From Ganoderma boninense (lineage: Eukaryota > Basidiomycota > Agaricomycetes > Polyporales > Polyporaceae), in the NCBI GenBank assembly GCA_002900995.3, contig CM035307.1, positions 2,914,001-2,978,000 on the forward strand: a stretch of DNA of 64,000 bases, read 5' to 3'. Made by a program: the position numbers and the translations under genes. Of the stretch, positions 1 through 11,361 are shown piece by piece (the stretch's first letter is position 1; every line of letters begins with the position of its first letter). The notes beneath the pieces are model-generated. The model was not told where the DNA came from. It did no database searches and saw only the letters and a list, made by a program, of their open reading frames with translations.

Positions 1-379
1 GGCGGCGTTGCATCCAGTCTGGCTGGTATTGCCTGGCGCAATCGTGTGCAAGGAAGAGAGCAAGCACAAGCGTCGGGATCGCACGGCGCCAGCGGCGCGA
101 TCTACGCCGTGGTCTCTTACTTCGCCTGTCTTGCGCCAAAAACGACTTTCTACTTATTCGGTGTTCTCCCCCTACCAGCATGGGCTTTCGTGACTGGCAT
201 CTTCCTCTTTGATGGCTACAGCGCAATCAACCAACATGTAAGCAACAGCAATTCCTTCTTCGATAGTGTACTCTATATTGACATGCATACAGCGCGTTGG
301 TACGGATACTGCCGGACACATCGGTGGCCTTGTGTCGGGAATTGCATTCTTCATCGCAAAGCGTCTCAGAATCTTCTGA
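1..379 (+). CDS. Rhomboid-family intramembrane serine protease, C-terminal part
   Basis: This is the 3' end of a gene cut by the window start. The reading frame is open from base 1 to 237, a 55-nt GT-AG intron follows (238-292), and the last exon runs 293-379 to a TGA, giving about 107 residues. The fragment has the rhomboid catalytic serine motif GASG (Ser about residue 31 of the fragment) followed by hydrophobic helices. The catalytic histidine sits in a TAGHIGG motif (about residue 88), as in the last transmembrane helix of the family. Rhomboids cleave transmembrane helices of other proteins inside the membrane. Fungal members include the mitochondrial Pcp1/PARL type and Golgi types, and the fragment alone does not decide which. 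The gene converges on the YIPF-like gene with about 250 bp between stops. Confidence 0.85.
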
Positions 380-632
380 GATTTATTCTCCACGTGGAAC
401 ACTTGGCTCTCGATCTAAATGTACCACCACCACTGCCTAATCACTGCGCACTGCTCACTTTGACTTCGTACACCCTCACTCTATCCACTGTATCAATGAC
501 GTTCCTGCTCAGTGCTCACCCATCACTTATGGCCCACCGCACAGCCAACCAGCATACAGAAATGTAGATATTGCATGCACTATAGAAGCGTAATAATTTA
601 CTGGTGCTACTCAAAAGGTATGATCCGACACA

Positions 633-1884
633 TCACGGTTTACCGGTTACGGAGGCCTCAGGAGGAGGAATGGGGTCCTTCGGGCCAAGTTCTTTCAGAG
701 GATAGTAGCCGAAGAACAGAACCTGGAAGCAGAACGCGACGACCACATGCAGCGCAACGAGGAGAATGATGATAAGTCGCACAGGCTTTGCGTCGGCCTA
801 CAAATTGGGTACATCAGCGAACACAGCACCGCACCAATGTCTTTGAGATGGAGGCGCACCGTTGCGAGAACGGGGTACACGTTCGCCACAAGGAACCACC
901 CCGAGACGAGGAACGCGACACCCGTGAGGATCCACCGCGCGAGCGGGAATGGGTTGATGTTGAGGAACTGAGATCCCATACGTCCACAGTCAGATCCACA
1001 TGCATCTGCGCTCGCAACTAAGGGACGTACCGCGACAGGGATCCACACGAACATGCCGTACCCCCACACTGCGACGGCCTCGATGACGCTCCACTCCCCC
1101 ACGCCCATGTACCGCAGCGCAAGCCAGAGGATGACAGGCACCCCGATGCCGTACGAGTAAACCAGCGCCACAGCGGTCGAGAGTAGACCGAAGTCGTACT
1201 CGAGCAAGGCGGCGGAGGAATAGTTGGGGTCTGTGAGGTATGCTGCAATGGACGAGGCGAGGGAGGAGGAGAGGAAGAGCGCGAAGATGAGGGTAGTGAG
1301 CGACCAGAAGGGACCGTAGAGGTCGGCGTTGGGTGTTAGGTGGGCAGAGAGGTAGTTGGAGGTGTGGGGGAGAAGGGTGGTGTAGCATCGTTTGATGACC
1401 TGGTACGCATACATTGAGGAAGGGGTGCCATGGGCATCGTTGAGTTGGTCGTGGCTGTCGAGAGAGACAATGGCGGCGGTAAACTCACCATCTTGGTGTC
1501 CACGTCGAAGTAAGGCTGGTAATACTCAAGCTGCCAGAAGCCGGAGCTCTTTGGTCTGTCAGCGAAGTATCCTAACAATGTCAAGGCGCATGAACAGCGT
1601 GAGCACACACGGAGCGCATGGTAAGCACCAGGAGACGTACCTCGACTGGTAGTGCTCTCCTGATTCGTTTGCCGTGCGTCCGTACCCAGAAATGCTAGTT
1701 GAACAACTTTTCAGCCTGTATACGGCTTTTTGTAGCGAATCCAGCCATACACTGGAACTGAAGCCGTTCCGGCCCCTCCTCCATCCTCTAGCACGGAACT
1801 GACGTCAACATCACAGAGCTACATTAGATTCGACGAATAAAGGCTATCCCTCACCTCGTCGGCTTCAATTTGAACGTACGCCAT
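633..1884 (-). CDS. YIPF1/YIPF2-like Golgi membrane protein (Yip1 family)
   Basis: Seven exons can be joined on the minus strand. The ATG is at 1884, exon 1 is 1855-1884, exon 2 is 37 nt at 1751-1787, and further exons lie at 1641-1694, 1489-1571 and 1031-1399. The last two start at 967 and near 799, ending at TGA 633-635. The N-terminal half has the family motif WQLEYYQPYFDVDT, then DLYGPFW and five hydrophobic segments including LRYMGVGEWSV and the C-terminal FCFQVLFFGYY. YIPF proteins are multi-spanning Golgi/ER-exit proteins that interact with Rab GTPases and influence Golgi structure and vesicle traffic. All splice sites used are GT-AG. The short exon 2 sits next to alternative frames with stops, so automated models may get the N-terminus wrong. 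I am confident of the family and less so of the first 40 residues. Confidence 0.85.
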
Positions 1885-2325
1885 GGCGACCCTGAAGACA
1901 CTTGCACGACTCAATCACGAGAAAGAGAGATGATGATTGAGAAACGGGACAAGAGTACTAAATGTTGGGTGTCCGCAGGTACTTCCTGCGCAAAACAAGC
2001 GCCTGCTTTGCCACGTCGGCCCGGAATGTAAGGCGTCTATAAACATAACCTCCATCATTTGTCCATCATTGCACTCGCTGCTACTTATGAGCTTCGACAT
2101 GCAAGGACTAGTTGTCGTACAACGAAAGGGCACTCGGGTTCGATGAAAGAAAGGCCAAACATGAATCTATTGTAGAATACACTAAATGCTACAAGATAGT
2201 TGCGGAAGTGCTAGCGGTGTATGTCCATATGATTACAGCGTGCCATGCGCAAGCCGCCCTCTGAGGCCCGACTTGAGAATCCTGTCATTGACATTCCAAC
2301 ATCGCATAGAATGGACCGCGGTACG
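1885..2325. other. Intergenic, Pch2 stop to YIPF-like start
   Basis: This 441-bp gap lies between two minus-strand genes. It must hold the 3' UTR of the Pch2 gene and the promoter of the YIPF-like gene. The only ORFs are under 75 codons and resemble nothing I know. I see no repeat or RNA gene. Confidence 0.5.
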
Positions 2326-4233
2326 TCATTGCAATTTTGTACGCTCTGTCGCTTGCGCTTGAACTACTCGCTCCATAGCGTCCAACCATGTCTCCACAGC
2401 CGTTCCTCTTCCAGACGTGAAGGATTGCTTCGAAACCCCGTTCGGTCTAGAACCGGGGGACGGAGCGGGGGCCGGCATAGTACCAATGTATCGCGCATGG
2501 GCCAAGACCGGCAGACGTCGCAAGGATCGCCCAGACATCTCCTGATCCTATTACTGATGTTAGAAGATTGACAGACGACACCTGTGAAAAACCATAGCAC
2601 ATACCCTGCATTTCTGTGCCAGCTGGAGTAGACGGATGGAAAGAAGACGCGATCGCTCCTTCGAGTCAAGTTCCACCGTACCCCGTGGGGGGCGTACAGT
2701 GTCGTCGATGATCGGCTGGACTGATGTCAGGGTTAAGTTCGAGAAGTCAGCTGTTCGCTCATAGATTTGTGCTTGTGCCAGGCCCGGTACATCCTTCACT
2801 TATATCATCAGCATGAAGTCATTTTGAAACAATAGTAGAGACGAACCACATGAGCTACAATGCCCTTCTTGACCAGTTCTATCAAACAGCCGCGAAGGAT
2901 CTCGTAGATTGCCTCCCTGGGAGGAAGATCGACGTATTGTACAATGTCTGCCCGATCGACGAACGCGGAGTCTGCAGGCGACGGACATTCTTAGTGCCGT
3001 GCAAACGCAAGAGCACTGAGGTGGAGGATACGCACCAATTGCTGTGGCGAGATTGCTTGTTGACATAACGAGACAATTCTTTTTGTGCTTCAGCTTGTCT
3101 AGCTGGGTCAAGAGCGCATTGACGACCTGATGGTAAAAATATCAGACAAAAATGCAACTCCAATGACGAGGATAGGACGAACGCGAAGTGCGTCTGAAGG
3201 TTCTGTCCCTGCCATGGCTCCAGCTCGCGCCGCGGTCAACGATTCTACTTCGTCTGCGAGACAATTAGCGGTCAGTGGGTCGATAAGAATGGGCTATTCA
3301 CCAATTAAGACAACGACAAAGGACTCTTCATCTTCCACCATCTCCATAATGCTGCTGAACAACTTTTGAACGAGCTTGCCCGATTCCGAGAACCATCTGG
3401 AGAACAGGGAATGGGAATTGATTTCAAGGAGTCGCGAGTGTGAATATCTAATATCGGCAGTCAGTCAGTCACCGAAAGAGTTATAGTGGATCGATCAGTC
3501 CACGAACCTATGTGATAGTCGAATCGACAGTTTCTGCGCCAACGCTCGACAGAGTGACGTCTTTCCAGTCCCTGGAGGGCCATGAAGCAAAACGACACGA
3601 TTCCATGACACCACGTTGACTTTGTATGATGAGATATAGATTCGAATTGAGACGGGGAAAACTCACAGTCCACATCAGCATCACTAAAGACGACTGTAGC
3701 GTAGATGTAATCAAGGAGTTTAGACTTGATGTCGTCGGAGTAGATCAGACTCTCCCACAAGCCCTCCCATGAAGAGCTTGGAAGCTCACAGGCTGTTGCG
3801 GCCATGATCTGATCATCTTCTCCTCTGCTGCTGCCGCTAGTGAGTTCTTCAAACGCATCCGCGTCTGTGGGCTGGTAAACGTGTATTTGGAGCGCCGTCT
3901 GTTCTATCGGCAGAGAGGATGTTGGACAAGGACACTCCGACGCGGCAATTCGTTCAATGGATGACGCAAGCAGCGGTACATCTTCCCATCCCTCGATCAC
4001 CGAAGGCAAGTAGATGTCCGACAGGGAGGTCGTCAGATACGAGTGGACGGCGTTCCGGATCGTGTCAAATCGGGAAGTAGCATTGGGAGCCACCCGGACT
4101 TCGACTGCAAAAGAATTGAGTCACAATGAATGCCTTCCTTGAGAAGCCACTTACTGTGTACTGGCCATACTGTGGATGGCTGTTCGGAAGCAGCAGCACT
4201 CGGGCTTCCCATGCAGAAGTCCGTCGTCTGCAT
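2326..4233 (-). CDS. PCH2: Pachytene checkpoint AAA+ ATPase Pch2/TRIP13
   Basis: This multi-exon minus-strand gene starts with an ATG at 4233 (exon 1 4155-4233) and ends with TGA at 2326-2328. After splicing, exon 2 begins with [16 protein letters not shown], typical of the Pch2/TRIP13 N-terminal domain. The AAA+ core follows: Walker [10 protein letters not shown] (about 3560-3580), then a helix with [14 protein letters not shown], Walker B FVVVLIDEVES, and a sensor region MSTSNLA. The C-terminal region has [14 protein letters not shown] sequence (here [15 protein letters not shown]), matching the AAA+ lid. Pch2/TRIP13 remodels HORMA-domain proteins (Hop1, Mad2) and so controls meiotic recombination checkpoints and spindle-checkpoint silencing. 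All key ATPase motifs look intact. It is divergent from the Rdx-like gene, with starts about 300 bp apart. Confidence 0.93.
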
Positions 4234-4532
4234 TGTGGCGGGGTTCTCGGTATGTGGACTTGGTATATGCGCTTCTTTGAGTGGACTCAAGGGTCCTAGG
4301 CTGTGAGAGAAGATAGACAATCGGAGGGTCGGTGGGTCGTTAGAGGTGGATGGTGGTGGATGCAGTGGAAAACGAGTGATCCAGCCACGATGGAAACGCG
4401 TGCCACCAAGACGCGTCGCATGCACGTGACCGTCTTCCCCACGGACTGCCGCGGAGCGGTCGTCATGTCGTCATGACCTCCTTGCTTTCTCCCCACCACC
4501 TCCTCCCAACGATATCAACGGCGTTGGTCACT
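4234..4532. promoter_or_regulatory. Divergent promoter between Pch2 and Rdx-like genes
   Basis: The two start codons point away from each other and are separated by only 299 bp, so both promoters must lie here or overlap the 5' UTRs. I see no clear TATA box. The right half is CT-rich on the plus strand (TCTCCCCACCACC near 4490), as often seen just upstream of fungal starts. Its promoter role is inferred from gene orientation. Confidence 0.5.
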
Positions 4533-5161
4533 ATGGCGGACGCTGAACTCTGTGTTGACTGTCAACCCGGCAACCAACAAGTTCCAGCTGTTAAAGTTCC
4601 GGAGCCAGCCAGTAAAGTAACCCACAACCCTCTCGATCCAACTACCTTCGTTGCACCATCGCCTTCCATCGCACCGAGTGTCACCATAGAGTTTTGCGAT
4701 AGGGTAAATATGCACGTTGCCAAAAGCCATAATTGACACCGTCCTGACCGGAATTCCATTCTCAGTGTCGATGGTACGTTAAGAGTTTATGTTGTTACAC
4801 GCTTTGTACGTATCAAGTCTTCGCTGACTTGTCCAACAGGCTGCATAGAGCGACTTGGGTGTCAACAGAGCTATTCTTGACTTTCCCAACCCCCGCATTG
4901 AAGGTCATAAATATCATGCCACTCAACTCAGAGGAAACCGGCGGACGCTTTCGGGTCTGGCTTTTCCTCGATGGTCAGCCGCCTGCCTTGGTGTGGGACA
5001 GGAAGGTGGAAGGCGGATTTCCGGAACTCAAACTTCTTGTGAGCACTGATTTATTCTCTCTCAGAAGTCGATGCCACTTACTTCGTTTGGCGTTTTACTA
5101 GAAACAACGTATACGGGATCATATACAGCCTGGGAAGTCGCTGGGTCATTCCGACAAATGA
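4533..5161 (+). CDS. Rdx-family (selenoprotein W-like) redox protein with CxxC
   Basis: Four exons give a small protein with the Rdx/SelW thioredoxin-like signature. Exon 1 (from ATG 4533 to 4703) ends in TIEFCDR. Exon 2 is only 8 nt (4766-4773, TGTCGATG) and supplies the second cysteine of the motif. Exon 3 (from 4840) continues LHRATWVSTELFLTFP, then LNSEETGGRFRVWLF. The last exon gives RIRDHIQPGKSLGHSDK and a TGA at 5159-5161. The joined motif is CDRC followed by RWLHRATW, as in fungal Rdx proteins that use Cys-x-x-Cys rather than selenocysteine. An upstream in-frame ATG exists at 4473; I prefer 4533 because it begins a conserved-looking MADAEL segment. The function of fungal members is poorly defined; a thiol redox role is inferred from the fold. 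Confidence 0.85.
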
Positions 5162-8160
5162 ACGTCTTCTCCCACATTGTTGTGTCGTCAAGGGTGAAAA
5201 CACGAAAGAAGTTGAGTTGGGATCGCGAATGCTTTGTATCGTTAGGATTGCGCCATCTGTACGTGTTTCTATCGCACCCGTTCGCAATACATGGAAATAT
5301 CACTACTGCTCTTATGTGTCGACTTTCACAGCCATGACTGCTGAGTGCTGCGGTTGCTCGCCTTGTGTGAGCAATTGAATGCACACACCCCCGAGGCAGG
5401 TATACTGACACTGTATTTTACACTTAATCTCCCCAGTCTGATGACGATTCTAAATCTAGGACACGGTCGTAACCAGTTATACTGCATACGATTAATGCAT
5501 CACCTTGGGTACTCGCATAGTCCCGTGCCGGCCCCTAATGCGTGGGACTAGGGAATCCGATCCTCGACGCCTACGAATCGGCTCCCCGCCACCTGCCGTG
5601 TATTCTTCCTCAGCCTGTTTTTCATCCCCACCGATTGGCGTCATTGTCAAATCTGTACATATTCCTGCGTCAAATTTCTCACTCCTTCCAGAACACCAAC
5701 CCAGAGTACTCCCATTCAGAGGTCAAAGGGCGGCCTTGGAGACATTGGACGTCCATGATGGCCCTCAGCCTTTAGGACCCCGGAACTCCCAGCCGGCACG
5801 TCTTTGTTCGGCGCCAGAGCAATCCTAACCACTGGTTCGCCATACCTCTGGGGCCAGCGTTGCCACCTTATGCTCCCGTCCCCGAGCTATCAGCGCAGTG
5901 CACGCGTTCTCGGGCCCCTTCCGGGCATATCCTCTTCCAAGCTGTCACTCCGGCCTCCCCGCTCCCATCCGGTTACCTCGCAGAGAGGGATCATTCTACC
6001 TCGAGGCTCGCGCCCTCCCACAGAACCACACGCACTCCTCGGAGTTGCAGTCGCCTTTACGTATGTGGCGGACGCTGGTTTCCCTTGGACCCTGCTGTCC
6101 ACCAAGCACAGACAAGACCGCCGAGGTCCGCCCGCCGAAAACCCGCAGCGGGCGCGTCCAGCCTAAACCTACCGTAAGGGCGGCCTCGGGGGACTTCTCC
6201 CGGCTGGCGAGTGACATAACCTTGCATTTCGGGAGCAGCTTTTCGACCGCCCTCCCAACCCGCCGGGCGATGGTGCGCAGATTGGTCGCGCTGCTGATAT
6301 GCCCCTCGCTATCGTGCCGTGCGGGAAGTGCGCTGAGCACGTACTTGCTCAGAGTCATGGGGCTGCGGATAGGGACGCCACGGGTTGAACTTGAATGCCG
6401 CAGCTGTCGCCGTGAGCATATGCATGACAGCCATGGTGTCGAGCATGCATGTCAAACCTCAATGGACATGAGGTACCTCCTACCCCCTCACAATGCTGCG
6501 TGTAGTGGCTCCGCTCAGGGGAGTGCCAGCCCGCATGGACATAGTGTCGTTCACCCCCCGCAGCGCCGCGAGCGGCTTGTGCTGATCAGCACGGTCTGCT
6601 TCCAGCTCGAGCCCCCGCGGCTGCACTGGCCCCATGGGCTCGAGCTCGTGGTCGTTCCATTCCTGTCAATTTTGCCCGGAATCCCCGCTGTACCGTTGAT
6701 TTCGAGATTTTCCTCTGCTAGGAAACTCGCTCACGTCGCAACGGACAAATTCAAGTTGGGCGTATGATCAAAATACAGAAGGCGAAAACTTGAAGATACA
6801 GCACCTGCCATCATGCCACACGGAAGAATCAGAATCAACGCATATCTAACCACCGCCGTCCCGAGGGCTGGAATGACCGCTCCACCCTTTCATATGACGG
6901 CCAGAAGTGCGGAGCGAGACGATCTAAGTCCGTTGAGTCGCCGGGCATTGCGAGATTGCTCCACAGCGTTCCACTGGCTCCGGCCGCGGAGCATGGGGGC
7001 TCATCAACAACTCATCAAGGGTCCCCGACGAGCTCGAGCTAGAAAAATCTGACGGCTTCGCTGACGTTGAGGACCTATTCGGGACTGGTGTCGGTACTTG
7101 TAAAGTTCTGCTAGGGCTAGATGGTGGTCGTCTGCGAAAGTAGCCGTCCAGGTGCCCCGGCCCGAGGTTTAGCTTTTATTGACCGGCGAACCACCGCTAG
7201 TACGACGTGTCAGCAGGAGTGCGGTGTCTATCGTCGACGACTCGTCCGACTGACCTTCTTGCAAAGGCATCTTGAAACCGCTGAGACGCATATGAACGCG
7301 CCTGACCCAACCCTATTCGACTGGTTACGAAACACAGCGGACGTGTTACGCCATGGGGCCAGCGCACATCGGGCGCGGATGCCCGAACAGATCCGCGTCC
7401 GCTCCACCTCGTCAAGTATAACCAACGTATACCAACCTCCGAGCTCGATCGATCGATCGACCGACACAGGTGCTGCGCACGCGCAACGTCTCACATTTTC
7501 AAAGTCACACAAACATTTATCTCCCTGGAGAACGGCGGTAGACCGCAGTATGGCGCGACATACGCCTAGGCCGATGTCATGCGAGTATCACGCTCGCCTT
7601 GTGTTGCACGGAACAATGTAAGCCAGCACTGGAAGATCTAGAATCAGTGTCGAATGAGAAAGCAAGACGATTCAATTGCATGTACACGTTCAGTCCAACA
7701 GCCCAACGGCATGACACAACGACAACCGACTAGCGAGCTATAAGTGGGTGATGGGGTAACGACTAGCGGGGGCTTTCGGCACATTCAGCGCGTATACGTT
7801 GTAACGTACGTCCCCAGCGTTCCGCTCCATGCATATGCCACAGGAGCGGAAAGCGGGGATCACATCACGGCCGTAGCGAACCCAAGAATGTACTCTAACA
7901 AGCTCAAGGACCGAAGTCGATAGTACACAAAACTGCAAAAAACGAGGGTGGTCTCAATACCAACGACCGAGGTTTAACTGCTACTGCTAGGTAAAGAACT
8001 GCTGCTTCTGCTTCTGCTTCTATCTGCCTGAGAGAGATAGAGGGGAAATTCGTACACGGTTTGGTACAAGGTCCGTCCAGTGCGCGCATGCACGCGCATT
8101 GGGATATATATACTCCGGAAACAAAGATAAGAACGAAGAACGTGAAGCGGAAAGCGAGAG
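5162..8160. other. Gene-poor 3-kb gap between convergent genes
   Basis: The stretch lies between the stops of the Rdx-like gene (+) and Tvp38 (-). The longest ORF (5898-6767, plus) has no recognisable motif, biased Pro/Arg/Ser composition and several overlapping ORFs in other frames, so I do not call it a gene. A short ATCG tetranucleotide run occurs at about 7445-7462 and a CTTCTG run near 8003-8022. A decayed mobile element is possible, but I found no terminal repeats or transposase motifs by eye. Confidence 0.4.
7445..7462. repeat. Short ATCG microsatellite
   Basis: Four to five tandem ATCG units ending in a degenerate unit. It lies in the gene-poor gap and has no evident role. Confidence 0.6.
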
Positions 8161-9823
8161 CTAAGTTAAGGGTCCGATGGCAATGGTGGGGATGGTCCCT
8201 GCAAAATGGTGCTGTCCGTTGGACCGTGAGCGTGCCCGGCGAGCGCAGCAAGCGCTGACGGGAGTCGGGCTGTTCCCGCGCGTCGGCACCTGGCGGATCT
8301 CTAGGGCGCGGGGAGCCTCGGTCAAGTGTTCCTCGAGGTCCAGGCTGTTGCCCTCTTCATGCGCGAGGAACGCAATGCGCTCTTCCGAGTACGCGGCATC
8401 CATCGCGTCCTCGTCCCTGAGCTCCTCGTCCACCGCCTTGCGAGTGATGTACGACAGATAGACAAAGATAGCGAGGCACAGCGCGATGCCGGCGACGGTC
8501 GAGTAGTGCGAGAGCGTGCTGCCGTAGTCCTCCTCGCCGTTCTCAGAACCGGGACGCTTGACATGGTATTCCGCGAAAGAATGGATGGAGCTTCCGATAC
8601 TCGTGTGAATGACGAGCTTCGGGAGGGACAACGCCGTGCAGACGGTATAAGTTCGGAATGTCAGAGAGGGCGACGCCGCGAGGAGACAGTTCATGACATT
8701 GTAGGGGTAGGGTGCGAGGCGGATGAGGAAGAGGAGCTTGGGGTTGTTCTCGATGGCGCGGACCGAACGCTTGATCCAGCTGGTGCACGACAGCCAGCGT
8801 GAAATACTCGCACGGAAGAATGTTCGGGAGAGCGTGAAGACGACGAGCGCGCCTGCGAGGGAAGCCCAGTACGAGATGATTACCCCGGTCCAGGGTCCGA
8901 ACGTATAGCCAGCGAGAATGATTAATGTGGAGTATAAAGGAACGGGCGCTGCGGGCATGTGAGTGTCAGCTTCTTGATCATCCGTAAGACCATACAATGT
9001 CAAATTCAAGAATGCAGTCGCACTACTGCGCACTCGGAATATCGAGGGGTTGACATATCATGGTGCCGATGAACAGCGGATGGTACTTACGGATGGTTGT
9101 TATAAAGATCAGGGCAAAGATCACAGCATATCCCTGGTAGGTGTCGGACTTCAGCCAACGGGACAGATCGTCCAAGCCTGTGAGTGTGGTGACGTGGGCG
9201 GTGTAAACATGATATCCAAACGAGATGGCAAAGGCAAGTAGGTGCGCACCTTGGAAAACCTCAACTTTCCAGAAACTGACAGCGACGAGAAAGCCAAGGG
9301 TGGTTATGATGTAGAGTATTATAGGGATCCAGGGCTTGATGAGATTAGCTATCCGAAGACTGCGTGGAAGAGTGTATGACGGCGATATCGAGGATGTGTA
9401 ACGAGAGGCAGAGAGAGAAGAACCAGATGGGGATACCCAACTGGAAGCTATCGGGCAGGGGGCCGGGGAGAAGGGCGGGTGAAATTGGGAAGGATGCGGG
9501 TGGTGCATCCGCTGGGAACGTATCCAGGGCGGTATGGAGGAATTGGGGGAGGATGTTTGGGAGCGAGAAAGGGAGGAAGGGCCAGGAATTGGCGACATGT
9601 CTGTTGTCAGCCCCGGACGGCGGCCAGTGGGGAGGTCCTGGAGTTGGGTGGGGTGTGCCTTCTCATCGTAAGCGTCTTGGATGTGGGCGAAACGATGGGG
9701 GATCGGCTGGGGGGTTCTTGATGTAGCTGGCGACAATGGGGCGGCGGGTTGTCGAAGGGAGGCGGGGTGGAGGGGGGGTGCGCGTGAATGCTGTCCAGAC
9801 CGAGGGGGGTTGTGCAAGTCCAT
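8161..9823 (-). CDS. TVP38: Tvp38/TMEM64-family Golgi membrane protein (SNARE-associated)
   Basis: Two exons are on the minus strand: exon 1 is 9091-9823 (ATG at 9823) and exon 2 is 8161-8948, joined across a 142-nt intron. The splice creates TTIPPVPLYSTLIILAGYTFG, the diagnostic SNARE-associated (VTT/DedA-like) segment. Further family features are GVIISYWASLAGA, the RLAPYPYNVMN stretch and a glycine-rich TSIGSSIHSF region. The N-terminal 150 residues are Pro/Ser-rich and probably cytosolic, followed by several transmembrane helices and an acidic tail. Yeast Tvp38 resides in late Golgi/tubular vesicles; relatives TMEM41B and VMP1 are lipid scramblases, so a lipid-handling role is possible here. 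A much longer ORF extends upstream to 10048, but its first ATG lies in a CT-rich leader, so I chose 9823. Confidence 0.88.
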
Positions 9824-10708
9824 TGCAAGGATATGGAGGCCAGTCCAAAGGGAGACAGAGACAGAGGCAAAAAGAGGAAGACGAAAGCTGGCAAAAAGCA
9901 GGGAGACCGAGTAAGGACCAGGGGAGGGCCCTGTCGGTGACGAAGGCGAAGAGCAGGGGTGGAGCTCGGAGGCCTGGAGAGCGCAAACCGAGGGTGGTTC
10001 TTTGATGGACGGTATATACGCCCTTGATCCCTTCTCACGCCCCCTCATCTGTCGCGATCGGCGCCCCGCCCTTCCCCGCCTCCCGCCCTCCTCTTCTGCG
10101 CCCCTCCCTCCCCATCCTCATATCACCCCCTCCTATGTCTGTCCGCTGCGACTTCCCAATTTTCACGAATTATTGGGGTGGCTTCAGACATGGCGGAAGC
10201 GCAGCACCCTCTAAAATTGTGACTATTTCCGTAGCCACGTTCGCCCGATATAGGTTGGAGGGCGCCTGGTGGCAGTGTCCTGTCCATGAAACGTTCACAA
10301 TTTGTAGAGGACCTGTTCTAGGCCCACCCTCGATCCTGCACCAATCGATGATTTTGGCACCAGGAACTTCGCCTGTGGTTTGTTCGTCGCCTCTCAACAG
10401 CTGCAACCTTTCCTCCATCGCGCGTGCAACCGCCACGACGATATGCGCACCTCGACAGATAGATCGAAGGCAACGCGGACGGCGGTCAGTTGAGCAGCCT
10501 CTGCGCCCAATGTCGCCATTTTCGGACCCGCGAAGGCAGCCACGTGTCTATCTTTGGGTGAGTTTCCCTTTTCGCGTCCGCTAGCGGGCCTGTAGCCGCC
10601 GGCACGTTCTCCACCACGTCCACTTGGCTGCCATTCCAACCACCGCAGATCCGTCACATTGTCCTCCCTCTGTCCACTCTAGGTGTTTTCTCGGACGTCC
10701 TCACCACC
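9824..10708. promoter_or_regulatory. Divergent intergenic region, Tvp38 / small mitochondrial protein
   Basis: This 885-bp region between two divergent starts presumably holds both promoters. It is purine-rich on the plus strand next to Tvp38 and has pyrimidine-rich tracts at 10060-10130, consistent with fungal core-promoter pyrimidine tracts. No ORF in it looks real. Confidence 0.4.
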
Positions 10709-11164
10709 ATGGTCATACGGAGTAGCACTCGTACCTTGCGCACCCTCGCGCGACACGTACCCCAGTCTCACGCCTCGACTCGCGCCCAACCGCGCCGACT
10801 CCTGAGCTCGCAACCGCCTCAGCCATCCCCTCATGCACGCTTCTACACGGACTATGCAGCGGGCATGGTCCCGATCGCACTCCTCGGCTCTGCGGTCTAC
10901 ATCGTATGCCCCCTCTCCTCTCCTCTCTCTCCACGCACGTTCCGTACGATTCCAATCAACCTTCGCATTCAGGGCCTGCGAACGTGGCAGCAGCATTTAG
11001 CACAAGAACGGTTCCTCGAAGAAGCTTACGCTCATGTGCAACGGCTTGAGGCTGAGGTTACCGCGCTCCGACAGCTGCAATCCGAAACCCCGCCAGACGC
11101 ACAGAGCCCGGCCCCAAGCACCCCGCCCGAGGCGACAAGGCGGTCCCGATGGTTACCTTGGTAG
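10709..11164 (+). CDS. Small putative mitochondrial membrane protein with coiled coil
   Basis: The ATG is at 10709, exon 1 ends at 10903, a 69-nt GT-AG intron follows, and exon 2 runs 10973-11164. The product is about 128 residues. The N-terminus is rich in Arg, Ser and Thr without acidic residues (RSSTRTLRTLARHV), typical of a mitochondrial presequence. A single hydrophobic segment (GMVPIALLGSAVYI) spans the splice junction region, followed by a charged helix (ERFLEEAYAHVQRLEAEV) likely to form a coiled coil and a Pro-rich tail. I do not recognise the family. Without splicing, the intron would be read through in frame. The gene converges on PEX11, with under 200 bp between stops. Confidence 0.65.
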   Translation: MVIRSSTRTLRTLARHVPQSHASTRAQPRRLLSSQPPQPSPHARFYTDYAAGMVPIALLGSAVYIVCPLSSPLSPRTFRTIPINLRIQGLRTWQQHLAQERFLEEAYAHVQRLEAEVTALRQLQSETPPDAQSPAPSTPPEATRRSRWLPW

Positions 11165-11361
11165 TATCACATCCCGTCGCGCCGACAATCAAGTCCTCCG
11201 TCATTTGTGGGTTTGTGGCCCATTTGTGTATATGATATATCCTCCATAACCAGCGTGCTCTATTATTAGCCAGGCAGTAAACAACGCAATAGTCCTCGAC
11301 GGCAGCATACGGATATACAACGCGGGTATTAGCATAACGGAAAGCGATTAGAATGGTACAG

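Noticed and set aside
1695..1750. Possible frameshift in the YIPF-like gene between exons 2 and 3
   Set aside because: At first the frames did not join, but a GTATGG donor after 1751 and an AACTAG acceptor before 1694 give a 56-nt intron and a family-like sequence (LQFQSFLG).
5898..6767. 289-codon plus-strand ORF in the 3-kb gap
   Set aside because: No recognisable domain or helix pattern, with competing ORFs; a degenerate mobile element was considered, but no terminal repeats or transposase motifs were found.
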